A stretch of 8,745 bases of DNA from Spirochaetales bacterium. GTDB lineage: Bacteria > Spirochaetota > Spirochaetia > DSM-27196 > SLST01. The DNA is taken from contig SLST01000534.1 of assembly GCA_007130265.1 (NCBI GenBank), positions 1 through 8,745 on the forward strand. The letters are read 5' to 3'. Shown in pieces: positions 6,394 through 8,745 of the stretch. Positions within the stretch are counted from its first letter, which is position 1, and each line of letters starts with the position of its first letter. Below the pieces are notes generated by a model that was not told the DNA's origin, ran no database searches, and saw only the letters and a list, made by a program, of their open reading frames with translations. Made by a program: the position numbers and the translations under genes.

Positions 6394-7334
6394 CTATCTT
6401 TGCCGTGATGAAGAACCAACGAGCCAGCACCTATCGCCTGTTCCAGGCGACCGCCCTCGTGCTCGCGATCTTGACTGTGACCAGCTGCACTCTACTCGGC
6501 ACCGCCGCGTTCTACGGAGGCATGTACCGTGCGCACCGTGCGGGCGTGAGATTCCGGCGAACCTATGAACACCTGCAGATCGATGTGCCGTTCTCCAACC
6601 ATTCCGACGTCATGCTTGATCTCTACGGTCAGCCGGAGGGCGCCGGCTATCCTGTCCTCATCTTCGTTCACGGCGGCGGATGGAGCTCCTACGACAAGGA
6701 GCTCTTCACGCCGGTTGCGATGCAGCTCCTGCCGCAGAAGATGGTGGTGGTGATTCCCGACTACACCCTCTACCCGGAGGCAACATACCAGCAGATGGCC
6801 CGCGAGGTTGCCGATGCCACAGCGTGGGTGCTCGAGAACATCGCAGCGCACGGTGGCGACCCGCAACGAGTGTACCTGAGCGGACACTCCGCCGGAGCGC
6901 ACCTGAGCGGTCTTGTGTCCTACGATCCTCGGTGGCTGGCGGACACCGGGCACTCCACCGACGACATCCGCGGCTACATTGGGCTGAGCGGTGTCTACGA
7001 TACCGCGCGTCACGCGGCGCACCGGGAGTCGCTCGGGCTCGAATCACCCATCATGACCGCGGTGATGCAGGGGCCGGAGGGTTTTGCGGCGGCTTCGCCT
7101 GAGACATACGCGGCCCTCGGCACTGGCCCACCGGCTTGGCTGATCCACGGCGACGCGGACGAAACGGTGCCGCTGGCGGAGAGCGAACACATGAGCGCGG
7201 CGCTTCGCGCGGCCGGTGTGGAAACAGAGATCATCATCTACCCGGGGGCCGGTCACAGCGACTTTCTCTTTGGCGCGCTCCGCGACGACGAGGCGCCGGT
7301 GATCCTTGATATCGGAAGGATTGTCCGGCAGTAG
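6390..7334 (+). CDS. Alpha/beta-hydrolase (esterase/acetylesterase type), exported
   Basis: A 314-residue serine hydrolase, probably a carboxylesterase or acetylesterase of the BD-FAE/alpha-beta hydrolase_3 kind. HGGGW at residues 94-98 is the oxyanion-hole motif; GHSAG at 165-169 holds the nucleophile Ser167; Asp257 in HGDADETVP and His289 in GAGHSDF complete the triad. Residues 17-40 are hydrophobic (FQATALVLAILTVTSCTLLG), and VTSC with Cys33 fits a lipobox, so the enzyme is exported as a lipoprotein or anchored by this segment. No good ribosome binding site precedes ATG 6390. ATG 6408 (residue 7, MKNQR) would give a more typical basic signal-peptide start and cannot be excluded. It lies 190 bases after the permease gene in the same direction. 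It may deacylate a carbohydrate taken up by the importer, but nothing proves that link. Confidence 0.85.
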   Translation: MTIFAVMKNQRASTYRLFQATALVLAILTVTSCTLLGTAAFYGGMYRAHRAGVRFRRTYEHLQIDVPFSNHSDVMLDLYGQPEGAGYPVLIFVHGGGWSSYDKELFTPVAMQLLPQKMVVVIPDYTLYPEATYQQMAREVADATAWVLENIAAHGGDPQRVYLSGHSAGAHLSGLVSYDPRWLADTGHSTDDIRGYIGLSGVYDTARHAAHRESLGLESPIMTAVMQGPEGFAAASPETYAALGTGPPAWLIHGDADETVPLAESEHMSAALRAAGVETEIIIYPGAGHSDFLFGALRDDEAPVILDIGRIVRQ

Positions 7335-7336
7335 GA

Positions 7337-7387
7337 GCACAGTATGCCGACGCCCGCGAGCGACGACTCGCTGCCTGTCACCAATGA
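7337..7387 (+). pseudogene. C-terminal relic of a DUF433 antitoxin
   Basis: The frame ending at TGA 7385-7387 reads QYADARERRLAACHQ, close to the end of DUF433 proteins ('xLAYAADRERRLAxLP'). DUF433 proteins are the small helical antitoxins coded just before DUF5615 PIN-like toxins. The rest of the gene (normally about 75-100 codons) is missing; the frame runs back into the hydrolase gene's end. The stop overlaps the ATG of the toxin relic as ATGA, exactly the arrangement of an intact pair, which raises confidence in a short match. Confidence 0.45.
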
Positions 7388-7512
7388 AGCTGCTGCTGGA
7401 CCAGAGTCTGGAGTCTCGCTGCGTTGCGGACCAGTTCACGGACGTGCGGGGGATCGAAGACACGTTCGGCGAGCTGGTGAATGCCGCAATCAGGGCATCG
7501 GACGATGAGTAA
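7384..7512 (+). pseudogene. Short relic of a DUF5615 PIN-like toxin
   Basis: A 42-codon frame starts MKLLLDQSLESRCVADQF. DUF5615 (Mut7-C/PIN-like) toxins start 'MKLLLDxNLSPRLVxxLxD', where the first Asp is a catalytic metal ligand. A later TDVRGIEDT may be a worn remnant of the family's 'HVRDLGLEDADD' stretch. An intact toxin has about 110-120 residues; this one stops at TAA 7510-7512 and lacks the other catalytic acids. It overlaps the antitoxin relic by ATGA. The reading is probably nonfunctional; it may still be translated as a small peptide. Without its neighbour I would not have named it. Confidence 0.45.
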
Positions 7513-7742
7513 TCTGATGCGTGGAGGCGGATCTGTCGGTAAGCTCGGGCTGCCATGTCGTCGAATGGAAGGACAGCAAGCGGCACAGGGAACTCCAGCG
7601 TCGGTACCGACGGTGGTATCGAGCATTGCGTCAATCCAGGTGCTCCCGGGATTCCGTCGCTCCTTGTACGCGGCCTGCAGTCATGAAGTCGCCGGAGAAG
7701 CGCACTCCTTAGGCAGGCGGAGCCGAGCACCCGCTTCCCGAA
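7513..7742. other. Gene-free stretch between toxin relic and LuxR-type regulator
   Basis: About 230 bases between converging transcripts. No frame shows a recognisable family; a GTG frame at 7521-7712 gives a basic, arginine-rich sequence without a motif. A 14-bp perfect palindrome, CGTCGGTACCGACG, lies at 7599-7612. No convincing terminator hairpin is seen for the minus-strand regulator gene, whose stop is at 7743-7745. Confidence 0.55.
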
Positions 7743-8411
7743 CTACAACCAACCGTTCTGAATGGCGCAGGCGATCGCGGCGGCCCGGGTGTCGACGCCA
7801 AGCTTGTCGAACACGCTGGTCAGGTGAGCTTTCACCGTGCGCTCGCTGATCCCGAGCTCGGCCGCGGCGCTCTTGCTGGTGTTGCCCTCGGCGATGGCCC
7901 TCAGCACCTGTTCCTCGCGGTCGGTGAGGGGCGAGTCCGCCGGTCGGTCCCCACCGGCCGACGACCCGCCGGCCGACGACCCGCCCGGCTGCGCGGCCGA
8001 GAGTGCCCGCAACAGCAGTGCCGGATCGAGGAGCGCTTCTCCGCGAGCCGCGGCCTCTACCGTTCGAAGCAGAGCTTCCCGGGACATGTCCTTCAGGAGG
8101 TACCCGCGGGCGCCGGCCGCAAGCGCCTCGCGCATGAGCTCATCTTCGTCGAAAGTGGTCAAGATGATGATCGCCTGACTCGGGTCGTTGCGAAGAATCT
8201 GCTTGAGGGCGGTGATGCCGTCCATGCGCGGCATCCGGAGGTCCATGAGGACCACATCGACCTCACGCTCTTCCAGTTGCTGCAACGCCTCGCGTCCGTC
8301 TGTGGCCTCGCTCACGACGCTCATTCGCGGATCGGTCTCCAGGAGCGCTCTGACGCCTTGCCGCACCATCGTATGGTCGTCGGCGATGAGGATCCGAATC
8401 GACTCAGGCAC
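7743..8411 (-). CDS. NarL/LuxR-type response regulator
   Basis: A 222-residue two-component transcription factor of the NarL/DegU class. The receiver fills residues 1-120: D11/D12 in LIADDH, phospho-acceptor D57 in VLMDLRMPRMDG, T85 in IIILTTFDED and K107 in YLLKD. A linker at about 141-158 is rich in Gly and Ser. The LuxR-type helix-turn-helix spans 160-222: LTDREEQVLRAIAEGNTSKS, then AAAELGISERTVKAHLTSVF with the recognition helix, and DKLGVDTRAAAI. I start it at GTG 8411 (bases 8409-8411), because the receiver begins at once and GGGAGG lies 6 bases upstream; the longer frame to 8552 would run deep into the kinase gene. Start and kinase stop overlap by 8 bases (GTGCCTGA), a sign of translational coupling. 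Its kinase partner is the gene at the window's right end. Target genes are unknown. Confidence 0.92.
   Translation of the reverse strand: MPESIRILIADDHTMVRQGVRALLETDPRMSVVSEATDGREALQQLEEREVDVVLMDLRMPRMDGITALKQILRNDPSQAIIILTTFDEDELMREALAAGARGYLLKDMSREALLRTVEAAARGEALLDPALLLRALSAAQPGGSSAGGSSAGGDRPADSPLTDREEQVLRAIAEGNTSKSAAAELGISERTVKAHLTSVFDKLGVDTRAAAIACAIQNGWL
7954..7983 (-). repeat. Tandem 15-bp repeat in the regulator's linker
   Basis: CCGGCCGACGACCCG occurs twice without a gap (7954-7968 and 7969-7983), coding for the flexible GGSSAGGSSAGG linker between receiver and DNA-binding domain. A multiple of three, the repeat can gain or lose copies without breaking the frame. Confidence 0.8.
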
Positions 8412-8745
8412 CGTTCGCCTCCCGGATCGTCGCGTCTGGAAGCGGCACGGCAACCGTGACCGTAGTTCCCGTACCGATCGAACTCCGAACCCGAAGCTCT
8501 CCACCGAGGGCCTCTGCGCGCTCGCGCATACCCTGGATCCCGTAGTGGCCACGCTCGGGTAATTCGCGGACGTCGAAGCCGGAACCGTCGTCGGCGATCT
8601 CGAGATGCAGCGAGGCGCGCTCCGCCCGCATCCTCACCTCGACTCTCCGGCATCCGCCATGCCGGACGGCGTTGTGGACGGCTTCCTGGAGAACGCTCGA
8701 GAGCTCGAACAAGGTAGATCCGGGCAGGCGGACATCGTGACCATC
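8404..8745 (-). CDS. Sensor histidine kinase, NarX/DegS type, C-terminal ATPase part
   Basis: The last 113 codons of a kinase whose start lies beyond the right edge. What is visible is the HATPase_c domain: N box in LSSVLQEAVHNAVRHGG, the G1 box in LEIADDGSGFDV, GHYGIQGMRERAEALGGEL, and the G2 box in SIGTGTTVTVAVPLP. The 'GIxGMRERAxxLGG' phrase is typical of HisKA_3 kinases (PF07730) that pair with NarL-type regulators, agreeing with the gene that follows and overlaps it by 8 bases. The phospho-acceptor His and the sensor domain are outside the window, so the signal cannot be guessed. All ATP-binding motifs look intact, in contrast to the broken kinase at 689-1777. Confidence 0.9.
   Translation of the reverse strand, partial: DGHDVRLPGSTLFELSSVLQEAVHNAVRHGGCRRVEVRMRAERASLHLEIADDGSGFDVRELPERGHYGIQGMRERAEALGGELRVRSSIGTGTTVTVAVPLPDATIREANGA
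8418..8423 (-). promoter_or_regulatory. Ribosome binding site setting the LuxR-type regulator start
   Basis: On the minus strand GGGAGG precedes the GTG at 8411 by 6 bases, inside the end of the kinase gene. It supports GTG 8411 as the start. Confidence 0.6.

Noticed and set aside
7599..7612. Perfect 14-bp palindrome CGTCGGTACCGACG
   Set aside because: About one such palindrome is expected by chance in a window of this size, and it lies in decayed DNA downstream of two converging genes, not in a promoter position.
7639..7732. GGTGCTC ... GAGCACC inverted arms that might end the minus-strand regulator transcript
   Set aside because: The arms are only 7 bp and about 80 bases apart with no T-run, so they do not make a credible terminator.
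1..8745. CRISPR arrays, tRNA or rRNA genes, insertion sequences, prophage or attachment sites
   Set aside because: No spaced direct repeats, no cloverleaf or rRNA-like sequence, and no transposase or integrase motif was seen on either strand.

Overview
The window is GC-rich, gene-dense bacterial chromosome. A diderm, probably a spirochaete (Spirochaetaceae-like), is suggested. The solute-binding protein has a cysteine-free leader ending in a GGSGE-type stretch, which is common in spirochaetal sugar-binding proteins. It sits beside a YesM/YesN-type two-component pair and an ABC transporter without its own ATPase. This taxonomic guess is inference from protein style, not from a marker gene.

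Layout, left to right. (1) The last 39 codons of a rhodanese-type sulfurtransferase (+), followed by a perfect 11-bp stem-loop. (2) About 520 bp without an intact gene, holding on the minus strand a short relic of an aldo/keto reductase. (3) A YesM-type sensor histidine kinase (+) that is clearly broken: its parts lie in two frames and most of its ATPase domain is missing. (4) An intact YesN-type response regulator with an AraC DNA-binding domain (+), whose ATG overlaps the stop of the broken kinase. (5) An intact carbohydrate ABC importer operon (+): solute-binding protein, intercistronic hairpin, and two inner-membrane permeases; no ATPase gene. (6) Between the second permease and the next gene, a minus-strand relic resembling a mandelate racemase/enolase-superfamily sugar-acid dehydratase (galactonate-dehydratase-like). 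(7) An intact, membrane-anchored or lipoprotein alpha/beta-hydrolase (+). (8) A relic of a DUF433/DUF5615 (VapBC-like) toxin-antitoxin pair and further gene-free DNA. (9) On the minus strand, a NarL/LuxR-type response regulator and, overlapping it upstream, the C-terminal ATPase part of its histidine kinase, cut by the window edge.

How it fits together. The YesM/YesN pair normally senses an extracellular sugar or oligosaccharide and switches on a neighbouring ABC importer. Here the regulator and transporter look intact while the sensor is dead, and enzyme relics (aldo/keto reductase, sugar-acid dehydratase) flank the transporter on the opposite strand. The picture is of a sugar or sugar-acid utilisation locus being eroded, leaving an importer that must borrow an ATPase and a regulator that has lost its cognate kinase. 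I did not find a convincing wholly new system; the value of the window lies in this pattern of decay, the intercistronic hairpin, and the relics invisible to ordinary gene calling.
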